NCBI GenBank assembly: GCA_016839845.1
Contig: JAEOTL010000222.1
Span: 1 to 17,750, forward strand
Direction of reading: 5' to 3'
Length of the DNA: 17,750 nt
Source: Promethearchaeota archaeon
GTDB lineage: Archaea; Asgardarchaeota; Lokiarchaeia; Sigynarchaeales; SOKP01
In this document: positions 1 to 6,279 of the stretch, piece after piece
How the letters are laid out: every line of letters begins with the position of its first letter
Position numbering within the stretch: the first letter of the stretch is position 1
Notes under the pieces: generated by a model
What the model was told of the DNA's origin: nothing
Seen by the model: the letters and a program-made list of their open reading frames with translations, nothing else
The model's database searches: none
Position numbers and translations under genes: made by a program

Positions 1-333
1 AAATATCTAGAAAGCATATTTAAGGATAGCTTAGATGCTTTTCGAACAACAGAGGCGGTTATTACTAAATTGAGTAGGGATGTTGCCTATTTAAGAACAA
101 AAGAATATGATTACCTAGAACGTTTCAGAAAGGTTCAGGAGTCTAATCAATTATCTGTAAAAGGAAGAATATTGTTTTTATTAGCCACCAACGACGATGG
201 ATTAAGTTTAGAAGCAATTAAAAAATCTGTTGATACCAGTACCAAATGGTTGAATACAGTACTGGAAACCCTGATGAAAAATAATGTTATTGGATATAGC
301 ACCGATCAGGATGTGTATTATATAAGGTTATAA
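1..333 (+). CDS. C-terminal part of a winged-helix-like protein (5' end outside window)
   Basis: The reading frame is open from base 1 through the TAA at 331-333, so 110 residues of a longer protein are visible. The TTG at 70 is only the first start-like codon inside the window and is probably not the true start. The visible part begins with a charged, heptad-like helical stretch (about residues 1-50). A compact segment of about 60 residues follows: helix (GRILFLLA), short helix (LSLEAIKKSV), recognition-like helix (KWLNTVLETLMKNNVI) and a terminal strand pair ending YYIRL. That order fits a winged helix-turn-helix, as in many archaeal transcription regulators, but the same fold occurs in other archaeal proteins. 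DNA binding is therefore an inference. A perfect inverted repeat straddles its stop codon. Confidence 0.6.
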   Translation, partial: KYLESIFKDSLDAFRTTEAVITKLSRDVAYLRTKEYDYLERFRKVQESNQLSVKGRILFLLATNDDGLSLEAIKKSVDTSTKWLNTVLETLMKNNVIGYSTDQDVYYIRL

Positions 334-365
334 TAAGCTAAGATTCTCCTCATGATAACCTTATA
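321..365 (+). repeat. 11-bp perfect inverted repeat over the stop codon of the first gene
   Basis: TATAAGGTTAT at 321-331 is exactly complementary to ATAACCTTATA at 355-365, with a 23-base spacer; the TAA stop lies at 331-333. A third related copy, ATAAGGTT at 403-410, could pair instead with AACCTTAT at 357-364. This may be a 3'-end hairpin of the upstream mRNA or part of the control region of the gene at 429. No poly-T tract follows directly, so a simple terminator is not shown. Confidence 0.45.
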
Positions 366-428
366 GTGTAATCTGATATTATCCAAATATTACTTCTTTT
401 CAATAAGGTTGATTATAATATCTTATTT

Positions 429-767
429 ATGTCGGCAAACTTAAAGGATAATGTCAATCTTGAGAAATTACGTTCACTTAACCAAAAATCAGTCAAATTT
501 CAGGTACCGATGATATTAAAGATGTATGGGGCATTGAATAAAGTCAATTTAAGACGAGAAAATAGATATATTCTATGTAATTTCCTTGATCAATACAGCG
601 ACCAAATGAATCTTGAGGGTGACGTCTATGTAAATAATAATCGTATGACCCTGAATCAGCTGTTTCTATTCGCTTTTAATAAAGCTAAAGAGCATGAATT
701 ATTAGAGGTACTCTATGATGAATACCTTGCTTCGATTGATGCAATTAATAATAAACATGTTATCTAG
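429..767 (+). CDS. Small hypothetical protein, 112 aa
   Basis: I do not recognise this protein. It has 112 residues, no cysteine cluster, no signal peptide and no membrane segment. It looks mainly helical, with a basic, Leu/Asn-rich first half (residues 1-50) and a second half ending in an acidic helix (HELLEVLYDEYLASIDAI). The ATG at 429 is preceded by AT-rich sequence (TTATAATA at 413-420) with no Shine-Dalgarno match, which is common for archaeal genes with short leaders. It lies 95 bases after the upstream winged-helix-like gene on the same strand and converges on the TBP gene, so it may be co-transcribed with its left neighbour. The codon and residue composition matches the neighbours, so I take it as a real gene of unknown function. 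Confidence 0.55.
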   Translation: MSANLKDNVNLEKLRSLNQKSVKFQVPMILKMYGALNKVNLRRENRYILCNFLDQYSDQMNLEGDVYVNNNRMTLNQLFLFAFNKAKEHELLEVLYDEYLASIDAINNKHVI

Positions 768-847
768 GACTATATAAGCGAGGATCCCTTCTCCCTTTTG
801 TGAATTGAGATCTTCATTCATTGTTTAATAGAATAAGTGAGTTCTAA

Positions 848-866
848 ATAAAAAATATAAAAAAAA
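848..866 (-). terminator. T-rich termination tract after the TBP gene
   Basis: On the minus strand, the bases directly after the TBP stop codon read as two runs of six or more T separated by ATA. Archaeal RNA polymerase terminates at such U-rich tracts without needing a hairpin. The position, immediately downstream of the stop at 867-869 and before the convergent gene ending at 767, supports a terminator. Confidence 0.5.
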
Positions 867-1535
867 TTAGATAAAAGTAATATCTTGATATTCAGAATCC
901 CCAATATCTTTCTTGGCGACTCCTAATTCTCTTACTTGTTGGTTTAGTTTTAATACTGCGTCCCTTACAATTTCTCTTCGTTTAGCTCCAGTGCAAACTA
1001 TACGCCCTGTGCTGAAAATTAAAAAAACTGTTTTGGGTTCCTGCATACGGTATATCAATCCGGGGAACACTTCGGGTTCATACATGGCATATTCCATTAC
1101 AATTGCTGCCATGTTGAGATCAATATTTGTGTGTAAATCCCCTGAAGCAACAATATTTTGAATCGTAATCTCTGGATTAGAGACTTTTATTCCTGCTTTG
1201 CGGATATTCTTCACAACTTTGTCAACAACTCTCTCTGCTTCTGCTGCTTGCCTTAATCCGGTTACAACCATCTTTCCAGTTGAGAAGATAAGGATCGTAG
1301 CACGAGGTTTTTCTATTCGCATCACTAAACCCGGGAAACGCTCCGGGTTATATTCAACATCGGCATGGCGTCTTGCAATTTGATTAAGATCTATTTTTTC
1401 AGTAATCTCAACCACAACAGTGGCGACAACATTTTCTATTTTGTAATCTAAATCTGATTCATAGTCGTATTCTCCCTCTTCTTCTTCCTCTGTAACATCC
1501 TCATCTAAATCATCTTCAAATTCTTCGTCAGACAT
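867..1535 (-). CDS. tbp: TATA-binding protein with acidic N-terminal tail
   Basis: This is the general transcription factor that binds the archaeal TATA box and recruits TFB and RNA polymerase. The 222 residues hold two direct repeats of the TBP saddle, about residues 33-115 and 123-205. Each repeat has the diagnostic stirrup pair: FPGLVMRI then LIFSTGK in repeat 1 (Phe67, Phe84) and FPGLIYRM then LIFSTGR in repeat 2 (Phe157, Phe174). These four Phe residues are the ones that kink DNA in the family. Unusually, residues 1-31 form a very acidic tail with 19 Asp/Glu; many archaeal TBPs start almost directly at repeat 1 and some carry an acidic C-terminal tail instead. A TATA-like box lies 26-39 bases upstream, with no Shine-Dalgarno, suggesting a short or absent leader. 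A T-rich terminator follows the stop. It is probably transcribed alone. Confidence 0.97.
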   Translation of the reverse strand: MSDEEFEDDLDEDVTEEEEEGEYDYESDLDYKIENVVATVVVEITEKIDLNQIARRHADVEYNPERFPGLVMRIEKPRATILIFSTGKMVVTGLRQAAEAERVVDKVVKNIRKAGIKVSNPEITIQNIVASGDLHTNIDLNMAAIVMEYAMYEPEVFPGLIYRMQEPKTVFLIFSTGRIVCTGAKRREIVRDAVLKLNQQVRELGVAKKDIGDSEYQDITFI

Positions 1536-1560
1536 ATTAATCTTAAAGTGATAATTGTGA

Positions 1561-1574
1561 TTTAATATATATAG
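1561..1574 (-). promoter_or_regulatory. TATA box of the TBP gene
   Basis: The minus strand reads CTATATATATTAAA, placed 26-39 bases upstream of the TBP ATG. This spacing fits transcription starting at or within a few bases of the start codon. As TBP binds such boxes itself, autoregulation is possible but not shown. Confidence 0.5.
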
Positions 1575-1690
1575 AAACTAAGAATAATCATTATTGCTAA
1601 TTCTTATGTTAATTGTATTTAAATAAATCCTCATTTATAAAGGTGGTAGATTTATAAAAGATATATGCTCAAATCACTAAATTCAAGGAG

Positions 1691-1729
1691 TTACTTTTAC
1701 ACTGTATATCACTAGAGTGAAAAAAGTAA
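1691..1729. repeat. Imperfect inverted repeat downstream of small GTPase 1
   Basis: TTACTTTTACACT (1691-1703) pairs with AGTGAAAAAAGTAA (1716-1729): eight base pairs, a small internal loop, then four more, around a 12-base loop. It lies in the 233-base gap (1536-1768) between small GTPase 1 and TBP, about 40 bases past the GTPase stop codon and over 100 bases upstream of the TBP box. Apart from this repeat and the TBP promoter I see nothing else in the gap. It could be a 3'-end RNA structure or a protein-binding palindrome. Confidence 0.35.
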
Positions 1730-1768
1730 AAATAATATAATAAAATCTGAAAGATATTTCCTATAAAA

Positions 1769-2296
1769 TTACCTGTTTGAAATCTTTGCTAAAATTAATT
1801 TAGTTAGCTCAATAAAAGCAGCCTCAACATTCTGTCCAGTTTTAGCAGAAGTAATAATTAATTCCATATTGTTACTATTAGCAAACTGACTTGCTTCTGT
1901 TTCTGTCACTTTTATTTTTCCTTCCAAATCTGATTTATTGCCTATTAGAAATAGTGGTTGTTCACCTCTCGCATTCTTAAAGCTTTCAATCCACTCATTA
2001 AGTTTATCAAAAGTGTTTCTCTCCGTTAAATCGAAAATAACTAATCCTCCATTAGCTCCCTCTAAATAGAGATTTCTCAAGGATCTGAATGATTCTTGAC
2101 CACCGAGATCCCATATCTGAGCAGAAACACCCCCAAAATCTGCAATATCTACATCCTTCTTTAAAAGATTAACACCAAGGGTGCTCTTATAATTGTCCCT
2201 GAATTTATTTTCGATAAAACGGTAAACCAGTGAAGTTTTACCAACTCCTGCTTCACCTAATAAACAAATCTTAATTACATATTTAGGCTCATCCAT
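1769..2296 (-). CDS. Ras/Rab/Arf-type small GTPase 1
   Basis: This is a single-domain small GTPase of 175 residues, predicted to act as a GTP/GDP switch in the cytosol. All five G motifs are visible: P-loop GEAGVGKTS (14-22), switch I Thr39, G3 WDLGGQE (62-68) with catalytic-type Gln67, G4 NKSD (120-123) and G5 TSAK (149-152). The switch I region and overall length resemble Rab/Ras. The G3 sequence DLGGQ, however, resembles Arf (D-x-GGQ) rather than the Rab form DTAGQ. There is no N-terminal amphipathic helix and no C-terminal cysteine, so neither Arf-like myristoylation nor Rab-like prenylation is evident. It has its own TATA-like box (2331-2338) but follows the V4R gene by 128 bases on the same strand. 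Large families of such GTPases are a hallmark of Asgard archaea. Confidence 0.93.
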   Translation of the reverse strand: MDEPKYVIKICLLGEAGVGKTSLVYRFIENKFRDNYKSTLGVNLLKKDVDIADFGGVSAQIWDLGGQESFRSLRNLYLEGANGGLVIFDLTERNTFDKLNEWIESFKNARGEQPLFLIGNKSDLEGKIKVTETEASQFANSNNMELIITSAKTGQNVEAAFIELTKLILAKISNR

Positions 2297-2330
2297 AAAG
2301 ATTCACATAGATTGGAAACATTAATTTTTG

Positions 2331-2338
2331 TTTTATAT
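2331..2338 (-). promoter_or_regulatory. TATA-like box of small GTPase 1
   Basis: The minus strand reads ATATAAAA 35-42 bases before the GTPase ATG, giving an expected leader of about 10-15 bases. This suggests the gene can be transcribed separately from the upstream V4R gene. Confidence 0.4.
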
Positions 2339-2424
2339 TCAAAATATAGTGTTCAATTATTAATAATTATCTACCTCAAATATATGAACAACTTGTTGTC
2401 AAATAATGGATGAGATGATTCTAT

Positions 2425-2907
2425 TTAATCTCCTCTCTGAAATACTACCATGAAAGTACAATAATTTTCACCGGTCTGCAAACTACAGCCCGTCTCTTGA
2501 GCAAAGCAATTCCGATCACTAAGTTTTTCTACTATTCCTGCTAGTAAACCTGCTTCAAATGAACAATAGCTCCCTGTTGCCTTTATACCTTTTTTTATTA
2601 AATCTTTAATAGATGAATGATCTTTCATTATTAGTTCGACCACTTCTTCAGTACTGTCCGTTATTTCAATTTCCCCAAGGTTAAAATCAGAAAATAGTTT
2701 TTTTAGTTCACTCGGAATCTGACTTACATCTTTAACTTGCTTTATTTTTAATGTAGTGCCTAATTCGTGCCCCAAATAGTAAAATATGGCCTCTAGTTGG
2801 TGCCCTAAAGCTAGCAAGGCTCCCACCTTCATATCTCCAATAGATCTACCTTCTTTTAGATTTTTTCTCATCTGAGCTAGAATTTTTGAAAGTAATTGCC
2901 TGTCCAT
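2425..2907 (-). CDS. V4R (4-vinyl reductase/Bet3-fold) domain protein
   Basis: This 160-residue protein is a single V4R domain. The N-terminal half is helical (GALLALGHQLEAIFYYLGHELG, residues 29-50). The C-terminal half carries the signature of the family: YCSFEAGLLAGIVEKL (114-129), a Cys134, ETGC (138-141) and GENYC (146-150), with cysteines 115, 134, 141 and 150 available for ligand or metal binding. V4R domains bind small hydrophobic ligands or metals in prokaryotes and share their fold with Bet3/TRAPPC3, a subunit of the eukaryotic Rab-activating TRAPP complex. It lies between two small GTPase genes, 55 bases after the thioredoxin-like gene. That context makes a GTPase-regulatory role plausible, but this is inference; a sensor or scaffold role is equally possible. 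Confidence 0.85.
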   Translation of the reverse strand: MDRQLLSKILAQMRKNLKEGRSIGDMKVGALLALGHQLEAIFYYLGHELGTTLKIKQVKDVSQIPSELKKLFSDFNLGEIEITDSTEEVVELIMKDHSSIKDLIKKGIKATGSYCSFEAGLLAGIVEKLSDRNCFAQETGCSLQTGENYCTFMVVFQRGD

Positions 2908-2962
2908 TTTTTTTACACTCTTTTTCTTTCTTTATTTTTTTAAGTTTTTATTATCAAAATAA

Positions 2963-3265
2963 TTATTCTATTTTTACTGATGAAATGAATGCGTAGAGTA
3001 CCGCATCGATGATTTCCTCTTCTGTAATATTCACAGATAGTCTCTTACTTGAAATTATTAAAGTTGGGACTGAAGTAACTTGATATTCTTGCGTTAGTTG
3101 TCGATTTTCTTCAAGATCGATTGAAATTTTGTCTATTCTTAATTTTTTCCCAAATAATGAAAGATTTATTCTTTTTAACATGGTTTCAACTGGAATACAA
3201 GGTGCACAGTGGTTGCTTGAAAAAAACAGAATCCGAGGATATCCCGTATCAATATCATCATACAT
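2963..3265 (-). CDS. Thioredoxin/glutaredoxin-like protein with CAPC motif
   Basis: This 100-residue protein has the shape of a minimal thioredoxin fold. A first strand (RILFFSS, 11-17) leads into the redox motif CAPC (20-23). A helix, a second strand (IDKISIDLEENRQL, 44-57) and the conserved cis-proline loop SVPT (65-68) follow, then a strand (LIISS) and a final helix. The CxPC motif with a distant VPT is typical of thioredoxins and small disulfide reductases. No signal peptide is present, so a cytosolic thiol-disulfide role is expected. It starts only two bases after the stop codon of small GTPase 2, so the two are almost certainly co-transcribed and translationally linked. Its partner is unknown; cysteines of the downstream V4R protein are possible targets. 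Confidence 0.85.
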   Translation of the reverse strand: MYDDIDTGYPRILFFSSNHCAPCIPVETMLKRINLSLFGKKLRIDKISIDLEENRQLTQEYQVTSVPTLIISSKRLSVNITEEEIIDAVLYAFISSVKIE

Positions 3266-3267
3266 TG

Positions 3268-3807
3268 TTAGACTTCTTTGTATTTATGGTATAAATTCCT
3301 AATTATTGCCTGAAATGCCTGGAAAACACCTTGTCCAGTCTTAGCTGATGTTTTATAATATCCGAGAAAATTCCTTTCTTCTACGAGCTTTTCCACTTCT
3401 TCATCATTCCGCTGATTTTCATTAATTAAATCTGTTTTATTACCAAATAATATTATTGGTAAATCACCAGTATAGCTTTTGATATCTTCATGCCATTCAG
3501 GAATATGAGAGAAGCTCTCCTCATCTGTATGGCTGAATACAATTATCGCGGCTTTCGAACCTTTATAAAATGTGGGTCTCATAAAGTCAAACTCCCGCTG
3601 ACCGGCTATATCCCAAAAAAACAATTTACAATTATCACCCTCAATTTCCTCATCATATTTAGAAAATTGTGCCCCTAACGTTTTAATATAATCTTTTTTA
3701 AAACTACCTTGAGTATATTTTTTGATTAAGGAAGTTTTCCCAACGGCACCATCTCCAATTACAGTTATTTTAAAGACGAATCCTTTTGTGGCAGCATCAT
3801 TTCCCAT
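3268..3807 (-). CDS. Rab/Ras-type small GTPase 2
   Basis: This is a 179-residue small GTPase with all G motifs: P-loop GDGAVGKTS (18-26), switch I Thr43 (KTLGAQF), G3 WDIAGQ (65-70) with Gln70, G4 NKTD (123-126) and G5 TSAK (153-156). The WDIAGQ form and the FDFMRPTFYKGSKAAIIVF stretch are Rab/Ras-like, distinct from the Arf-like G3 of small GTPase 1. The C-terminus (HKYKEV) lacks prenylatable cysteines. The ATG at 3807 has a GTGAG-type Shine-Dalgarno a few bases upstream (3811-3816) and a TATA-like box at 3845-3852. It is the first gene of an apparent operon with the thioredoxin-like protein (two-base gap) and the V4R protein (55-base gap). Its promoter region is shared with the divergent CinA-type gene. 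Confidence 0.94.
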   Translation of the reverse strand: MGNDAATKGFVFKITVIGDGAVGKTSLIKKYTQGSFKKDYIKTLGAQFSKYDEEIEGDNCKLFFWDIAGQREFDFMRPTFYKGSKAAIIVFSHTDEESFSHIPEWHEDIKSYTGDLPIILFGNKTDLINENQRNDEEVEKLVEERNFLGYYKTSAKTGQGVFQAFQAIIRNLYHKYKEV

Positions 3808-3956
3808 TTAACTCACTTCGCAGAATTTTAATAGAAACTATTCAGTTTATATTGCAATAATTTTAAAATTATATGATTTTTTTTAATTTTTATTTATTAA
3901 TAATATCAATAAAGTCCTAAAGTTTTAAATATTTACATAATAAGGTGTTTTAAAAT
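3808..3956. promoter_or_regulatory. Divergent promoter region, GTPase 2 operon and CinA-type gene
   Basis: These 149 bases are very AT-rich. For the minus-strand GTPase operon, ATATAAAC lies 38-45 bases before the ATG and GTGAG forms a Shine-Dalgarno. For the plus-strand gene, TTTAAATATTTA (3923-3934) is the nearest TATA-like box and AAGGTG (3942-3947) a Shine-Dalgarno. If that Shine-Dalgarno is used, a more upstream box, around TTATTTATTAATAATATC (3891-3908), would be needed to leave it in the mRNA. Confidence 0.4.
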
Positions 3957-4439
3957 ATGGATGAGCTAAAAAGAATTGAGCAAATAATCAAACATTTCAC
4001 TAATAACCATATCGAAATTGCTATTGCAGAATCATGTACGGGGGGTTTTATCTCCCATATGTTCACCAACGTTTCAGGTGCTTCAAAGGTATTTGAAAGG
4101 GGAATAGTGTGTTATAGCAATGAATCAAAGATGGATCTATTGAATGTTGACCCCACATCACTTGAAATTAATGGAGCTGTATCCGAAAATGTAGTAAGAC
4201 AATTAGCTTCGAATATAAGGGCACTATCAGGAGTAAAAATTGGGATTGGGATTAGTGGTATTGCGGGCCCTACTGGTGGAACTCCTGAAAAACCCTTAGG
4301 TACAGTTTTTATTGGGTACTCGACAGAAAAGGAAACAAAAGTAGAAAAACACAATATTAGCGCTGAGCGGATTGAATTTAAAAAAAAAGTATTAGGTGTA
4401 ATTCTAGAGTATCTAGAAAAGAAATTTATACCTAGCTAA
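3957..4439 (+). CDS. pncC: CinA C-terminal domain protein, nicotinamide-nucleotide amidase
   Basis: This protein is predicted to hydrolyse nicotinamide mononucleotide to nicotinate mononucleotide and ammonia, feeding NMN back into NAD synthesis. Its 160 residues are the stand-alone CinA C-terminal domain, the usual length for PncC. The signature motifs are AESCTGG (24-30) with the catalytic-type Ser26 and GISGIAGPTGG followed by TPEKPLGTVFIG (about residues 97-120). A YSNESKMDLL motif (about 53-62) is also conserved in the family. The N-terminal CinA/MoaB-like domain seen in bacterial fusion proteins is absent. The ATG is preceded by AAGGTG. Its last four bases overlap the 3' end of the convergent M29 gene. 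Function is by family; substrate use has been tested only in some members. Confidence 0.92.
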   Translation: MDELKRIEQIIKHFTNNHIEIAIAESCTGGFISHMFTNVSGASKVFERGIVCYSNESKMDLLNVDPTSLEINGAVSENVVRQLASNIRALSGVKIGIGISGIAGPTGGTPEKPLGTVFIGYSTEKETKVEKHNISAERIEFKKKVLGVILEYLEKKFIPS

Positions 4440-5620
4440 TTGATCAATTTTCCATTTTCCATGACTGATTTTCTCGATCCATCTTCATATTCAACATCTA
4501 TGTTAACTGCTGGAGCGGTGACAAAATCCCAGTGCATTTGTGAGGATGAAGTTCCTCCAAACGATTTATTAAATCCAAACGCTAGGTGTACACTCCCATT
4601 AATTTTTTCATCTGTAAGAATATAACCAATTGCTTTAGTTATCACTGGATTACATCCTATTCCGAGTTCGGCAACATTGTAAGTCCTGATTTCAGGAATA
4701 TTTTTATCTCTATCTATGGATTCAGCTTTCTTAAAAGCATCAATGATTAGATCTAGGTTAGAATCTGCGGTCACCTTGTCCATTAATAGCTTTCCGTCTT
4801 TAAACACTAATTCTACGTTCTTTAAAATCGTATGGGTATGTCTCTCTTTCGTTAATGGACAAAAGATTTTACCTTCTCCTTCAGTTTCAACTGGAGCAAA
4901 GAAAACCTCCCCGGCAGGTAAATTTCCCCCTAAATCGCCTAATTCAATTTGTTCATCTGTCATAATACCATTATCCAGAACTTTCATACGATCTTTAACT
5001 GATACCCAAAAATCTGTGCCCAATTCATCAGTGACATATACCCGATTTGCTTTTTCGAATTTTTTCCCTACTGTTTTAACAATTTCTGTCATTTTTTCTA
5101 ATGGTATACTCATTCCATCTACAATAAATTTTTCAAAAAGATTGTAATCAATACCATAAAAATTTGCGGCTTTCTTTGATGGCCAAGCCGCATAACACCA
5201 TTTTTTCCCAGGTGCAAACTCCTCTTTAAATCCATAGATCACTTCTCTAATTGGAGCTATTGACTCTTGATAGGCTTCAAGCCTGTCTTTTGGAACGTCA
5301 TTGCGGATAGAGGGATCTTCGAGTGATTCAATAGCAATATACGCATCCATCTTTTTTATTAACTCTAAATAGTGATAGGGTGTTTGTCTTATTATTTCTG
5401 TACTAATTGAGCCATCTTTGAATTTGGTTATGTCAAAATAATCACTTGTGGAGGTTATATGTGGAATTCCTCCCATTCTTAAAACACTTAATGCAATTTC
5501 CTCTAACAATTCATGGGAGTACACACCACCTTTTATAAGAACACATTCTCCCTCTCGTTGTATATTTATACTTTTAGCAATATTTTCAGCGCAAAGCTTC
5601 ATCCGGTTCTTATCAATCAT
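4436..5620 (-). CDS. M29-family (AmpS/aminopeptidase T-like) metallopeptidase
   Basis: This 394-residue protein matches the M29 aminopeptidase family, cytosolic dinuclear metalloenzymes that release N-terminal residues from peptides. Family motifs in order are GNLPAGEVFFAP (232-243, Glu238), AELGIGCNP (317-325, Glu318), GYILTDEKINGSVHLAFG (332-349, Glu338 and His345), NKSFGG (351-356) and MHWD (362-365, His363 and Asp365). These residues sit where the family binds its two metals. The usual SYGG tyrosine appears here as Phe354, which may alter activity. The N-terminal part (1-200) has the family's nucleotide-fold-like domain (GECVLIKGGVYSHELLEEIA). Either Met1 or Met7 could be the start; I keep Met1. 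The gene is alone on its transcript, converging with the CinA-type gene with a four-base overlap. Confidence 0.87.
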   Translation of the reverse strand: MIDKNRMKLCAENIAKSINIQREGECVLIKGGVYSHELLEEIALSVLRMGGIPHITSTSDYFDITKFKDGSISTEIIRQTPYHYLELIKKMDAYIAIESLEDPSIRNDVPKDRLEAYQESIAPIREVIYGFKEEFAPGKKWCYAAWPSKKAANFYGIDYNLFEKFIVDGMSIPLEKMTEIVKTVGKKFEKANRVYVTDELGTDFWVSVKDRMKVLDNGIMTDEQIELGDLGGNLPAGEVFFAPVETEGEGKIFCPLTKERHTHTILKNVELVFKDGKLLMDKVTADSNLDLIIDAFKKAESIDRDKNIPEIRTYNVAELGIGCNPVITKAIGYILTDEKINGSVHLAFGFNKSFGGTSSSQMHWDFVTAPAVNIDVEYEDGSRKSVMENGKLIN

Positions 5621-5770
5621 AATAAATCAATAAAAATCTTAGTAGCACTATTTTTAATTCAAATATTTACTGATTAAATAGTATTTCGATTCATTGACAA
5701 AGAGTTAATTAAAACCAAATGCTAATAATAAAATATTGAATTGAATTCTTCTCTCCCCAAAATTTCTAGA

Positions 5771-5780
5771 TTTAAATAAA
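5771..5780 (+). promoter_or_regulatory. TATA box of the longin-like gene
   Basis: TTTAAATAAA lies 26-35 bases before the ATG at 5806, with no Shine-Dalgarno between them. This spacing predicts a leaderless or nearly leaderless mRNA. The rest of the 185-base gap (5621-5805) is AT-rich and holds the divergent M29 promoter, with no other feature seen. Confidence 0.5.
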
Positions 5781-5805
5781 AAACACACATCTAAAACTGC
5801 AAATA

Positions 5806-6267
5806 ATGGTTGTTCGAGAAGCAGGACTAATGTTTAGAGGTTTTATTTTAGTAAAACGCAGTTTTCATAAAACTACAAAAGGAAAAATAGATCCAGACTT
5901 ACGAAGTGGATTACTTACTGCTATTAAAAGTTTTGCAGAATCCGCATTTGAAAAAACTTCTCTGGAATATTTTGAAGGTGATCGTTTTCTAATTACTTTT
6001 ACAGATGACGAGGTGTTGTCTGAAGATGGAATTGAACCAGAAACCCTAACTTCATATGCTATTTTGGATAGAGAAAAGAGAATAGACAAATATCTTCAGA
6101 AAGTAGTTCGGCCCTCATTGAAGAATGTAATTAAAGAATTCAAAGATCTAAATATAGGTAAAAATTATTCAGAAGTATCCCAATTTAAAGGTTTTAAAGA
6201 CAACCTTGAAGCGATATTTGGAACAGATACCCAAACAATTGACCAGAAACTAAAAGATGTTTTGTAA
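5806..6267 (+). CDS. Longin/roadblock-like small protein, 153 aa
   Basis: I infer an alpha/beta fold of the longin or roadblock type from the predicted order of elements. A strand pair (EAGLMFRGFILVKRSF, residues 5-20) comes first. A long helix follows (DLRSGLLTAIKSFAESAF, 31-48), then a strand pair (LEYFEGDRFLITF, 53-65), a further strand (TSYAILDR) and a C-terminal helix (KYLQKVVRPSLKNVIKEF). In longin proteins this arrangement forms a platform that binds small GTPases or partner longins, and such proteins are abundant in Asgard archaea. There is no signal peptide or membrane segment. It stands alone between the M29 gene and the convergent deoxyhypusine synthase gene (12-base gap). Function is unknown; a link to the small GTPases 2 kb away is only suggestive. 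Confidence 0.6.
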   Translation: MVVREAGLMFRGFILVKRSFHKTTKGKIDPDLRSGLLTAIKSFAESAFEKTSLEYFEGDRFLITFTDDEVLSEDGIEPETLTSYAILDREKRIDKYLQKVVRPSLKNVIKEFKDLNIGKNYSEVSQFKGFKDNLEAIFGTDTQTIDQKLKDVL

Positions 6268-6279
6268 AATCAGAAAAAC

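Noticed and set aside
913..1383. Plus-strand open frames opposite the TBP gene
   Set aside because: They are antisense shadows of strongly conserved TBP repeats and show no family features or ribosome-binding sites.
3268..3807. N-myristoylation site at the start of GTPase 2 (MGNDAAT)
   Set aside because: Gly2 is present but the Ser/Thr expected at position 6 is Ala, and archaea are not known to have the transferase.
4440..5633. Plus-strand open frames opposite the M29 peptidase gene
   Set aside because: They lie entirely antisense to a gene with clear family motifs and look like composition artefacts.
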